Shown here piece by piece: positions 1 to 9,772 of a DNA stretch of 64,000 bases (its first letter is position 1; the number at the start of each line of letters is the position of its first letter). A program made the position numbers and the translations under genes. The stretch comes from Pseudomonas sp. MYb118 (GTDB taxonomy: Bacteria; Pseudomonadota; Gammaproteobacteria; Pseudomonadales; Pseudomonadaceae): assembly GCF_040947875.1 (NCBI RefSeq), contig NZ_JBFRXN010000001.1:186001-250000 (forward strand), given 5' to 3'. The notes under the pieces are model-generated. The model was not told where the DNA came from, searched no databases, and saw only the letters and a list, made by a program, of their open reading frames with translations.

Positions 1-1
1 C

Positions 2-175
2 ACCCTGCTCGAGATTGCCGATACATCCATACCATTGTTCAGTGAGTTTGCGCTGCATGCGAAGCGGACCGGCGCCCATGTGACGTTGGGCAATGCATAC
101 TTCAAGAATCTGGAGCTTCCAGCCGCGACTCCAAATTACGAGATCTTCAAGTATGTCTGGCCGCAAAAGGGATGA
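2..175 (+). CDS. C-terminal fragment of an unrecognised protein
   Basis: An open frame enters from the left edge (frame starting at base 2) and stops at TGA 173-175, giving the last 57 residues of a protein that ends in ...YVWPQKG. I do not recognise the family. It lies 51 bp upstream of a glycosyltransferase on the same strand, so it may belong to the same glycan-modification operon, but nothing in the visible part shows a function. The upstream sequence would be needed to name it. Confidence 0.55.
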   Translation, partial: TLLEIADTSIPLFSEFALHAKRTGAHVTLGNAYFKNLELPAATPNYEIFKYVWPQKG

Positions 176-226
176 TGTCCACATTGCTACAACCCAATCA
201 CCGAATTTTGATGTTTAGGTCTGCTC

Positions 227-1252
227 ATGCTTAATAGTGAAAAGATGGCGGCTAGAATCGCGGTCGTAATCCCCTGCTATAAAACCAAAAAACACATTCT
301 GGATCTGCTCAGCCGAATAGGTGCAGAGGTCTGTGCAATCTACGTGGTGGATGATTGCTGTCCCGAGGGCACTGGGCACTACGTGGAAGCCGAGTGTGAT
401 GATCCGCGCGTCAAGGTCGTTTACAACAGCGTCAACCGTGGCGTCGGTGGTGCCGTCATGGCGGGTTACAGTGCCGCGATCAGCGATGAGTGCGACATAT
501 TTGTAAAAATCGACGGCGATGGGCAAATGGACCCGGCGTTGATTCCAAGTTTCGTCTCTCCCATCATCGCCGGAGACGCGGACTACGTGAAAGGCAACCG
601 GTTTTTTGACCCCGAGTCGTTGGTCGGCATGCCTTTTATCCGTTTGTTTGGCAATGCGGTATTGTCATTTTTTACCAAGTTGTCTACCGGCTACTGGCAT
701 CTGTTCGATCCAACCAACGGCTACACCGCCATTCATTCCGAAGTTGCCAAACACCTGCATTTCCACAAAATCAGCCAGCGCTATTTTTTTGAAACCGATG
801 TCCTGTTCCGGTTGGGGCTTCAGGGCGCGGTGGTCTATGACCTGCCGATGACCGCCCATTATGCGGACGAAGAAAGTAACCTGAACATCAAGTCGGTCAT
901 TCCTGAATTTCTGTTAAAGCATTGTCGCAATGCCGGCAAACGGTTCTTCTATCGCTATATCCTGCGAGACTTTTCCCTGGCCACCCTCGAATTCCTGGTG
1001 GGCATGATGCTGATCCTGTTTGGCGGCATTTACGGGGCTACGCGCTGGTATGAATCGGCGCAGGGAGGTATTCCGGTTTCCGCAGGTGGGGTCATGCTGG
1101 CGGCATTGCCACTGCTCGCAGGCCTGCAGTTTCTGTTGGCGTTCTTTAACTATGACATGCTGGCAGTTCCCAAACAGGCGGTTCATCCCGCTCTCGTGCA
1201 TCGTTCCAGGGTTGCATCGCACATCGTCGGTAAACAAAAGGATTTGACGTGA
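227..1252 (+). CDS. Family 2 glycosyltransferase, GtrB/DPM1-like, with two C-terminal membrane segments
   Basis: The 341-residue protein begins with a GT2 fold: VVIPCYK near residue 13, a VVDDC acidic motif near 40 and the metal/nucleotide-binding KIDGDGQMDP near 90. Two hydrophobic segments follow at about 250-275 and 285-308. This arrangement is typical of GtrB/DPM1-type enzymes that transfer a sugar to a polyprenyl phosphate at the inner membrane. The downstream polytopic membrane protein overlaps its stop codon and is probably translationally coupled, so the pair may add a sugar to a surface polysaccharide. ATG 227 is used; an ATG at 245 is a possible alternative because no strong Shine-Dalgarno sequence precedes either. 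The sugar donor cannot be told from the sequence. Confidence 0.85.
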   Translation: MLNSEKMAARIAVVIPCYKTKKHILDLLSRIGAEVCAIYVVDDCCPEGTGHYVEAECDDPRVKVVYNSVNRGVGGAVMAGYSAAISDECDIFVKIDGDGQMDPALIPSFVSPIIAGDADYVKGNRFFDPESLVGMPFIRLFGNAVLSFFTKLSTGYWHLFDPTNGYTAIHSEVAKHLHFHKISQRYFFETDVLFRLGLQGAVVYDLPMTAHYADEESNLNIKSVIPEFLLKHCRNAGKRFFYRYILRDFSLATLEFLVGMMLILFGGIYGATRWYESAQGGIPVSAGGVMLAALPLLAGLQFLLAFFNYDMLAVPKQAVHPALVHRSRVASHIVGKQKDLT

Positions 1253-3192
1253 TGTCGTGGTTGGTTCTACTGCCCCTCGCTTCCATTCTGGGTTATTCGG
1301 CAGCGCTGGTCCGGCGCAACCTCATCGGGTGGAGCATTGCTCCGATATCGGTTATCAGCTCGATAGTCCTGATACTTTTTCTGTCGGATTTTCTCTCGCT
1401 GCTGCGTCCGGTGAGCCTTTGCCTGACGTTGGCGGGCGTTGGACTGCTCTTTGCGGAAGGCAGCCGTTACGTAAAACTCAACGGGTATCGTGCGCCGTCC
1501 GGTTTCGTTTGGGGGTGCGCAGCTGTTGGCCTGGCGACTGCGCTTCTCGTCGACTACAACAGCAATGCTCAGTTCGTCAGCTGGGATATGTTCTCCCATT
1601 GGGGAACGATCATAAAGTTGACCGAATTCACCAATACGGCACTGGATCTGAAAAATCAGGGCTATAGGCTTTACTTTCAGGACTACCCACCTGGTACGGC
1701 TTACCTGGGCTACTTCTTTGTACGGTTTACCGGTTTCCATGAAAACGTAGCGATTTTTTCGCACGCCATTTTGTTGATGTTTGCTGCCATGCCGGCCATT
1801 GCGGCATCGAACATGTCATTCCGGCTGCATGGGCTGCTACTGGTGATCATGACTTTTATAGTCATCCTCCTGATGGGGCAGGGGTGGTCGAGTATCTTGA
1901 TCGACCAGATAGTGGGCGTGCTGTTTGGTTCGGCGCTTTCCATCTACTGGGTGACCCGCAACAACCCAAAAGCCTGGTGGGCGTTGCCACCGGTTTTTGG
2001 TTTTCTGGTCCTGGCCAAGGATTCCGGAGCCAGCTTCACGGTCGCTGCGATAGCGCTCATCGTGGTGTCGCATTGGTACAGGATGCGTACGGCTGCTCGC
2101 GAAGTCGCCCCTGTGCGTGGTCTCTGGAAAACACTTCTGGTTTGTATTGTCGTGCCCATTGTCATCAGTCAGTCGTGGGCGGGGCATGTCAAATCTCAAG
2201 CGCTGGACCGATCGCTCGCCGGTATGTCAATTACCAGCATGCTCAAACAGGCCACCCACTGTTGCGCAACGGAAAGAGAGCAGGCAATTCTTTCCGGTTT
2301 CGCGGAGCGCATGCTTGGCATGGAGCACGGCAGTCTGCATGGAAGTGCAGCCGGCACTAATTCACTCGATAAAATCTTGAAAACACGCTGGGATGCTCCT
2401 GGAAAGCTGGTTCTCGCACTCTTGCTGGTGGGGCTCGTCATATGCGTGATGCAGCCAAACAAGGTGGACCGAAACAGTTACGGGTTATTGGTAATCGGGG
2501 TAGCCGCCGGCGGAATTTTATATTGCTGCCTGATGCTGTTGTATTACCTGTATGGGTTCAGTGATTACGAGGGGCGAGTACTGACATCGCTGGAGCGCTA
2601 CTTTGGCTCCTATGCCTTGGGTATGGCGTTCCTGCTGCTGGCGGGGGCCGCGACGCTTCCGTTTGATTCCAGAGTTCGGAAGATGTCTGGTATTGCCCTG
2701 TTCGCAGCATTGATCGTTCCCAGTCTGGTGCTGGGACGCACCAGTATTCAGCCTTACCTGTGGTCGGGTGGTCCTGAGTATTTCCCCACAAGGGATGAAC
2801 TGGTAACGCCGCTGGTCCATCCTTTTGTCGATAAAACCTATCCGCGAGTCAGCGTACTCGTGGTCTGGCAGGCCGACAAGCCTTCTTACGTCGGACTGGA
2901 ATACTGGATCTTGCGCTATGAGTTGACTCCGCGAACCACTCAGGCTGGTGGCTGTTTCTCCTTTGGCCCCCCTCAGTACGCGGGTGACACGACAACGTGT
3001 AACTGGTCTGAGGAAGAGTTCGTTCGAGCGTTGGGTAATTACCATTACGTATTCGTTGGTAACGGGCTTCAATCATTGCAGCGTGCTTATCCTTCCGTCT
3101 TCGAGGACGGAGCCTTGCCTGGCAACTCCGGCGTTCTCAGCGTCAAACAATTCGCGGATGGAACCGCAAAACTGAAGCAATGGCAGCCGTAG
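1252..3192 (+). CDS. Large polytopic membrane protein, possible GT-C type glycosyltransferase
   Basis: About 646 residues, with many hydrophobic segments through residue ~490 and a soluble, probably periplasmic C-terminal region of about 150 residues. An early loop carries the acidic/aromatic stretch WDMFSHWG, a feature often seen in polyprenyl-phosphate-sugar dependent GT-C enzymes. The ATG overlaps the stop of the GtrB-like gene (TGATG) and AAGGA lies 9 bp upstream; a GTG three bases earlier is also possible. Together the pair resembles a Gtr-style module in which the small enzyme charges a lipid carrier and this one transfers the sugar outside the membrane. The assignment is by architecture and neighbour, not by a diagnostic motif, and no gtrA-like flippase is visible. 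Confidence 0.6.
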   Translation: MSWLVLLPLASILGYSAALVRRNLIGWSIAPISVISSIVLILFLSDFLSLLRPVSLCLTLAGVGLLFAEGSRYVKLNGYRAPSGFVWGCAAVGLATALLVDYNSNAQFVSWDMFSHWGTIIKLTEFTNTALDLKNQGYRLYFQDYPPGTAYLGYFFVRFTGFHENVAIFSHAILLMFAAMPAIAASNMSFRLHGLLLVIMTFIVILLMGQGWSSILIDQIVGVLFGSALSIYWVTRNNPKAWWALPPVFGFLVLAKDSGASFTVAAIALIVVSHWYRMRTAAREVAPVRGLWKTLLVCIVVPIVISQSWAGHVKSQALDRSLAGMSITSMLKQATHCCATEREQAILSGFAERMLGMEHGSLHGSAAGTNSLDKILKTRWDAPGKLVLALLLVGLVICVMQPNKVDRNSYGLLVIGVAAGGILYCCLMLLYYLYGFSDYEGRVLTSLERYFGSYALGMAFLLLAGAATLPFDSRVRKMSGIALFAALIVPSLVLGRTSIQPYLWSGGPEYFPTRDELVTPLVHPFVDKTYPRVSVLVVWQADKPSYVGLEYWILRYELTPRTTQAGGCFSFGPPQYAGDTTTCNWSEEEFVRALGNYHYVFVGNGLQSLQRAYPSVFEDGALPGNSGVLSVKQFADGTAKLKQWQP

Positions 3193-3204
3193 CGTTTCAG
3201 TAAG

Positions 3205-3242
3205 ATTGCTCCCCAACGTCAAGATGACGTGGGGAGCAATTG
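3205..3242. terminator. Hairpin terminator between convergent genes
   Basis: Two arms of about 15 bp (ATTGCTCCCC...ACGTC and GACGTGGGGAGCAAT) form a long stem just after the membrane protein gene. There is no clear T-run, so it may end transcription from both converging genes only partly. Confidence 0.6.
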
Positions 3243-3311
3243 GGTGATCAGTGTTGGGCATCGTGGATAAAAGCGACCTGTTTTCGGGCCCGCTTTATCC
3301 GCTTCTGCCTT

Positions 3312-4676
3312 TTACAAACCAGTCAACATCCCGTCCGCCGGCGCATTCGCACGCAGTTGCGCCGTCAGCATGAAATACACGAAGCCCACGGCCATGAAGC
3401 CCAGGAAGATCAACCCGATCAGCGCGTTGAACCAGGCCATCGCCACCAGGCACACCACCGCCAGTACCAGGGCAATGCTCGGCAGCAGCGGGTAGCACGG
3501 CGCGCGGAAGGTGCGTTCCAGGTTGGGTTCGGTTTTGCGCAGTTTGAACAGGCTGAGCATGCTCATGATGTACATCACGATGGCGCCGAATACCGCCATG
3601 GTGATCATCGCGGCGGTCAGCGTCATGCCGCCGAGGTTGATCAGGCCGTCGCTGTAGATGGCGGCGATGCCGACCACGCCACCGGCGATGATTGCCCGGT
3701 GCGGCGTCTGGAAGCGTGACAGCTTGGCCAGGGACGCCGGCAGGTAACCGGCGCGGGCGAGGGCGAAGAACTGGCGCGAGTAGCCGAGGATGATCCCGTG
3801 GAAGCTCGCCACCAGGCCGAACAGGCCGATCCACACCAGCATGTGCAACCAGCCGGAGTTGTCGCCGACCACGGTTTTCATCGCCTGTGGCAGCGGGTCG
3901 TTGATGTTCGACAGGGTGCGCCAGTCACCGACGCCGCCGGCGAAGAACATCACGCCCATGGCCAGCAGCACCAAGGTCAGGATGCCGCTGATGTACGCCT
4001 TGGGAATCGTGCGCTTCGGGTCCTTGGCTTCCTCGGCGGCCATGGCGGCGCCTTCGATGGCGAGGAAGAACCAGATCGCGAACGGGATCGCCGCAAACAT
4101 GCCGGCAATCGCTGGTGCGCCGAACACATCGGACCCGGCCCAGCCGTTGAGGGCGAAATTGCTGAAGCTGAAGGCCGGCGCGACCACGCCCATGAACACC
4201 AGCAATTCCGCCACGGCGAGGACGCACACCACCAGTTCGAAGGTGGCGGCCAGCTTGACTCCGAGAATGTTCAAGGTCATGAACACGAGGTAGGCGCCGA
4301 CCGCCGCGTGTTTCGGGTCAAGGGCCGGAAACTGTACGTTCAGGTAGGCGCCGATGGCCAACGCGATGGCCGGCGGGGCGAAGACGAATTCGATCAGTGT
4401 CGCCAGCCCGGCGATCAAGCCGCCTTTCTCGCCGAAGGCCCGGCGGCTGTAGGCAAACGGGCCGCCGGCATGGGGAATCGCGGTGGTCAGTTCGGTGAAA
4501 CTGAAAATGAAGCAGGTGTACATGGTGGCGACCAGCAACGAGGTCAGCAGAAAGCCGAGCGTACCCGCCACGCCCCAGCCGTAACTCCAGCCGAAGTACT
4601 CCCCGGAAATCACCAGCCCGACCGCAATGCCCCACAGGTGCAGGGTGCCCAGCGTAGGTTTGAGTTGTGTGTTCAT
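3312..4676 (-). CDS. APC-superfamily permease, ethanolamine permease type
   Basis: A 454-residue inner-membrane transporter with about 12 hydrophobic segments. The N-terminus LHLWGIAVGLVISGEYFGWS and the later PHAGGPFAYSRRAFG segment match the ethanolamine permease subgroup of the APC family, which imports ethanolamine or related small amines with protons. Start ATG 4676 (MNTQLKP...) follows AGGGAGA; the open frame continues 94 codons upstream but runs through a REP element, so the longer start is rejected. No ethanolamine ammonia-lyase genes are beside it, so the substrate is inferred from sequence likeness only. It is transcribed towards the glycosyltransferase pair and away from kdp. Confidence 0.8.
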   Translation of the reverse strand: MNTQLKPTLGTLHLWGIAVGLVISGEYFGWSYGWGVAGTLGFLLTSLLVATMYTCFIFSFTELTTAIPHAGGPFAYSRRAFGEKGGLIAGLATLIEFVFAPPAIALAIGAYLNVQFPALDPKHAAVGAYLVFMTLNILGVKLAATFELVVCVLAVAELLVFMGVVAPAFSFSNFALNGWAGSDVFGAPAIAGMFAAIPFAIWFFLAIEGAAMAAEEAKDPKRTIPKAYISGILTLVLLAMGVMFFAGGVGDWRTLSNINDPLPQAMKTVVGDNSGWLHMLVWIGLFGLVASFHGIILGYSRQFFALARAGYLPASLAKLSRFQTPHRAIIAGGVVGIAAIYSDGLINLGGMTLTAAMITMAVFGAIVMYIMSMLSLFKLRKTEPNLERTFRAPCYPLLPSIALVLAVVCLVAMAWFNALIGLIFLGFMAVGFVYFMLTAQLRANAPADGMLTGL

Positions 4677-4842
4677 GCATTTCTCCCTGAACGGTTGGAA
4701 AGCTCGAGGGAGGGCGTGTGCAGTGGGCGTGCCATTTTGCAAAAGCGCGTCGTAAAGCGTGGAAAGCTGTCGTATCGGGGATGTTCGCCGCTCGATGGCT
4801 GGTTTTTGTGCATCAGTTGGGGGCGTGCTGGTCTGGGATGCC

Positions 4843-4920
4843 GCTATCGCGAGCAGGCTCGCTCCCACAGGGACTGCGAACATCAATCCATTGTGGGAGC
4901 GAGCCTGCTCGCGATGGCGA
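4843..4920. repeat. REP pair (REPIN), GCGAGCAGGCTCGCTCCCAC type
   Basis: Two inverted copies of the Pseudomonas REP palindrome separated by about 25 bp lie in the gap between the permease gene and kdpF. Confidence 0.9.
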
Positions 4921-5068
4921 CCCCCCAGACACCGCTGTAACCCCCGGTATAAACGCACTCTTTACACTTTCTTTATGCCCCGCCCACCCCCTCGATCTCG
5001 TTCCTTTACAGCCTCCCTCCCGACAATGACTGCACACGCGGCAATACGCCGTTACACGGAGAACTTCC

Positions 5069-5158
5069 ATGAGCGTTCTGGACGGGGTGTCACTGCTGCT
5101 GGCAGTGGGGCTGTTCATTTATCTGTTGGTTGCGCTGTTGCGCGCGGACCGGAACTAG
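5069..5158 (+). CDS. kdpF: KdpF, small subunit of the K+-transporting ATPase
   Basis: A 29-residue peptide (MSVLDGVSLLLAV... to LRADRN), essentially one transmembrane helix with a basic C-terminal tail. It is too short for ordinary ORF calling but lies directly before kdpA with an 8-bp gap, exactly where KdpF is encoded in kdpFABC operons. KdpF binds and stabilises the KdpABC complex in the inner membrane. CGGAGAA lies a few bases upstream of the ATG as a ribosome-binding site. Confidence 0.9.
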   Translation: MSVLDGVSLLLAVGLFIYLLVALLRADRN

Positions 5159-5166
5159 GAGCGGCT

Positions 5167-6861
5167 ATGCACAGTTATGACTATTGGCTGATCCTGGCCT
5201 TCTTCGCCGTGGTGCTGATACCGGCACCGTTCCTGGGGCGTTTCTATTACAAGGTCATGGAAGGGCAGCGCACCTGGCTGAGCCCAATCCTCGGTCCGGT
5301 GGAGCGTGGCTGCTATCGCGTCGCCGGGGTCGATCCGCAGGCCGAACAGAGCTGGCAGAAATACACGCTGGCCTTGCTCGCCTTCAACCTTGCGGGTTTT
5401 TTGCTGTTGTTCTTCATCCTGTTGTTCCAGGACCACCTGCCACTCAACCCGCAGAATCTGGCGGGGCAGGAGTGGACGCTGGCCTTCAACACCGCCATCA
5501 GTTTCATGACCAACACCAACTGGCAGGCCTACAGCGGCGAGGCGTCGCTGAGCTACCTCAGCCAGATGGCCGGCCTCACCGTGCAGAACTTCGTCAGCGC
5601 CGCCACCGGCCTGGCTGTGCTGGTTGCGCTGTGCCGCGGTATCGGGCGCAAATCGGCGCAAACCCTGGGCAACTTCTGGGTCGACATGACCCGCGCCACC
5701 CTCTACGGCCTGCTGCCGCTGTGCCTGCTGCTGGCGCTGTACCTGGTGTGGCAGGGCGTGCCGCAAACCTTCGCGCAGTACGTCAATGCAGTGACGATGC
5801 AGGGTGTCGATCAGGTCATCCCGCTCGGCCCCGCGGCCAGCCAGATTGCGATCAAGCAACTGGGCACCAACGGTGGTGGCTTCTTCGGCGTCAACTCGGC
5901 GCACCCGTTCGAAAACCCGACGGCGTGGAGCAACCTGTTCGAGGTCGCCTCGATCATCCTGATCCCGGTGGCCCTGGTGTTCACGTTCGGCCACTACGTC
6001 AAGGACCTGCGCCAGAGCCGCGCAATCATTGCCTGCATGCTCGCGCTGTTCCTGATCGGCGGGGCGACGTCGCTGTGGGCCGAGTATCAGCCCAACCCGA
6101 GCCTGAACAACGTCGCCGTCGAACAGACCGCGCCGCTGGAAGGCAAGGAAGCGCGCTTCGGCACCACGGCCACGGTGCTGTGGTCGGTGACCACGACTGC
6201 GGCCTCCAACGGCTCGGTCAACGCCATGCATGACAGCCTCAACCCGCTCAGCGGCATGGTCGCGCTGGTCAACATGATGGTCGGCGAAGTGATCTTCGGC
6301 GGCGTCGGCGCCGGGCTCTACGGCATGTTGCTCAACGTGCTGATCGCAGTGTTCCTCGCTGGCCTGATGATCGGCCGCACCCCGGAGTACCTCGGCAAGA
6401 AGCTGCAAGCCAGGGAAGTGCAACTGCTGGTGGTGACCCTGCTGGTGATGCCGGTGGGCGTGCTGGTGCTCGGCGCGATTGCCGCAAGCCTGCCCGGGCC
6501 GATTGCCTCGGTGAGCAACCCCGGCGCGCACGGTTTCAGCCAGTTGCTGTACGCCTACACCTCGGCCAGTGCCAACAACGGCTCGGCGTTCGGCGGCTTT
6601 GGTGCCAACACCGCGTTCCACAACCTGATGCTCGGCCTGGGCATGCTGATCGGCCGCTTTGGCTACATCCTCCCGGTACTGGCCCTGGCCGGCAGCCTGG
6701 CGATGAAGAAGACCGCACCGATCGGCCAGAACAGCTTCCCGACCCATGGCGCGCTGTTCGTGACCCTGCTGACCGTGACCATTTTGCTGGTGGGCGGCCT
6801 GACCTTCCTGCCAACCCTGGCGCTGGGTCCGATCGCTGAACACTTGAGTATGGGCTTCTAA
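5167..6861 (+). CDS. kdpA: KdpA, K+-binding and translocating subunit
   Basis: The 564-residue channel-like subunit of the high-affinity Kdp pump, the usual family length. Selectivity-filter loops are visible as FMTNTNWQAY near residue 115, QLGTNGGGFFG near 235, SNGSVNAMHDS near 350 and SANNGSAFGG near 475. Start ATG 5167 (MHSYDYWL) is preceded by AGGAGCGG overlapping the kdpF stop; the open frame extends far upstream through kdpF in another register, which is not coding. K+ passes through KdpA, driven by ATP hydrolysis in KdpB. Confidence 0.97.
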   Translation: MHSYDYWLILAFFAVVLIPAPFLGRFYYKVMEGQRTWLSPILGPVERGCYRVAGVDPQAEQSWQKYTLALLAFNLAGFLLLFFILLFQDHLPLNPQNLAGQEWTLAFNTAISFMTNTNWQAYSGEASLSYLSQMAGLTVQNFVSAATGLAVLVALCRGIGRKSAQTLGNFWVDMTRATLYGLLPLCLLLALYLVWQGVPQTFAQYVNAVTMQGVDQVIPLGPAASQIAIKQLGTNGGGFFGVNSAHPFENPTAWSNLFEVASIILIPVALVFTFGHYVKDLRQSRAIIACMLALFLIGGATSLWAEYQPNPSLNNVAVEQTAPLEGKEARFGTTATVLWSVTTTAASNGSVNAMHDSLNPLSGMVALVNMMVGEVIFGGVGAGLYGMLLNVLIAVFLAGLMIGRTPEYLGKKLQAREVQLLVVTLLVMPVGVLVLGAIAASLPGPIASVSNPGAHGFSQLLYAYTSASANNGSAFGGFGANTAFHNLMLGLGMLIGRFGYILPVLALAGSLAMKKTAPIGQNSFPTHGALFVTLLTVTILLVGGLTFLPTLALGPIAEHLSMGF

Positions 6862-6885
6862 GCCTCTCTATTTAGGAGCTGGATC

Positions 6886-8943
<2,058 letters not shown>

Positions 8944-8958
8944 CCAACACACCCACCC

Positions 8959-9061
8959 TGTAGGAGCGAGCTTGCTCGCGATGGTCGTCAACGATAACGC
9001 TGGATGCCTGACACCCAGCGGTGACCCCGAGCCCATCGCGAGCAGGTTGAATCCCCACAGG
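8959..9061. repeat. REP element with a degenerate partner inside the kdp operon
   Basis: A complete GTAGGAGCGAGCTTGCTCGCGAT copy faces a decayed partner (GCGAGCAGGTTGAATCCCCAC) in the 146-bp gap between kdpB and kdpC. Intra-operon REPs can stall exonucleases and change stoichiometry of downstream products. Confidence 0.85.
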
Positions 9062-9089
9062 TTTGTTCTCTGATTTAGAGGAATTAGAA

Positions 9090-9635
9090 ATGTCCACAAT
9101 GATACGTCCAGCCCTGAGCCTGCTGGTGCTGATGACCCTAATCACCGGCGTCGCCTACCCCCTGGTCGTCACCGGTGTCGCCCAGGTTGCCTTCCCCGAC
9201 CAGGCCAACGGCAGCCTGGTGCGCGACGCCGAGGGCAAGGTGCGCGGTTCGGCGCTGATCGCCCAGGATTTCGTCGGTGACGCCTGGTTCCACCCACGGC
9301 CATCCGCCGGTGCATTCGCCACGGTGTCGAGCAGCGCGAGCAACCTGTCGCCGAGCAACCCGGCGCTGGCCACTCGGGTGATCGACGATGCCAACAAGCA
9401 GTTGGTGCCAGGGCAGGGCCCGGTACCGTTGGCGCTGTTGACCACGTCGGGCAGCGGCCTCGATCCGCACTTGCCACCGGCGGCGATTGCCTATCAACTG
9501 GCGCGTGTCGCCCAGGCGCGCAACCTGCCGGTGTCGACCTTGCAGCAGTTGCTCGAGGCGCACATCGAACAGCCGCTGGTGGGACCGCCGGTGGTGAATG
9601 TGCTGGCGCTGAACATGGCGTTGGAAAAGCTGTAG
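9090..9635 (+). CDS. kdpC: KdpC, accessory subunit of the K+ pump
   Basis: A 181-residue protein with one N-terminal membrane helix ([22 protein letters not shown]) and a periplasmic domain containing the family signature WFHPRPSAG and [22 protein letters not shown]. KdpC contacts KdpA and KdpB and promotes assembly and nucleotide affinity. Start ATG 9090 (MSTMIRPAL) follows GAGGAATTAGAA; a longer frame with a TTG start would read into the REP and is rejected. The 146-bp gap after kdpB is unusual for kdp operons, whose genes normally nearly touch. Confidence 0.95.
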   Translation: MSTMIRPALSLLVLMTLITGVAYPLVVTGVAQVAFPDQANGSLVRDAEGKVRGSALIAQDFVGDAWFHPRPSAGAFATVSSSASNLSPSNPALATRVIDDANKQLVPGQGPVPLALLTTSGSGLDPHLPPAAIAYQLARVAQARNLPVSTLQQLLEAHIEQPLVGPPVVNVLALNMALEKL

Positions 9636-9647
9636 ATCGGCGTAACG

Positions 9648-9727
9648 GCCAATCGCGAGCAGGCTCGCTCCCACAGTGGTTCGGCGTACACAGGACCAAT
9701 GTGGGAGCGAGCCTGCTCGCGATGGCG
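9648..9727. repeat. REP pair between kdpC and kdpD
   Basis: Inverted copies of the GAGCAGGCTCGCTCCCAC-type REP, separated by about 25 bp, lie between the pump genes and the sensor kinase gene. Confidence 0.9.
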
Positions 9728-9772
9728 GCCCGACAAACACCTCATCAACATCAGAAAAACGAGACCCCCAGC

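Noticed and set aside
5155..6843. 562-codon minus-strand open frame opposite kdpA
   Set aside because: It is a shadow of kdpA in GC-rich DNA; composition is dominated by Gln, His, Arg and Glu with no domain likeness. The same applies to 7672-9099 (opposite kdpB).
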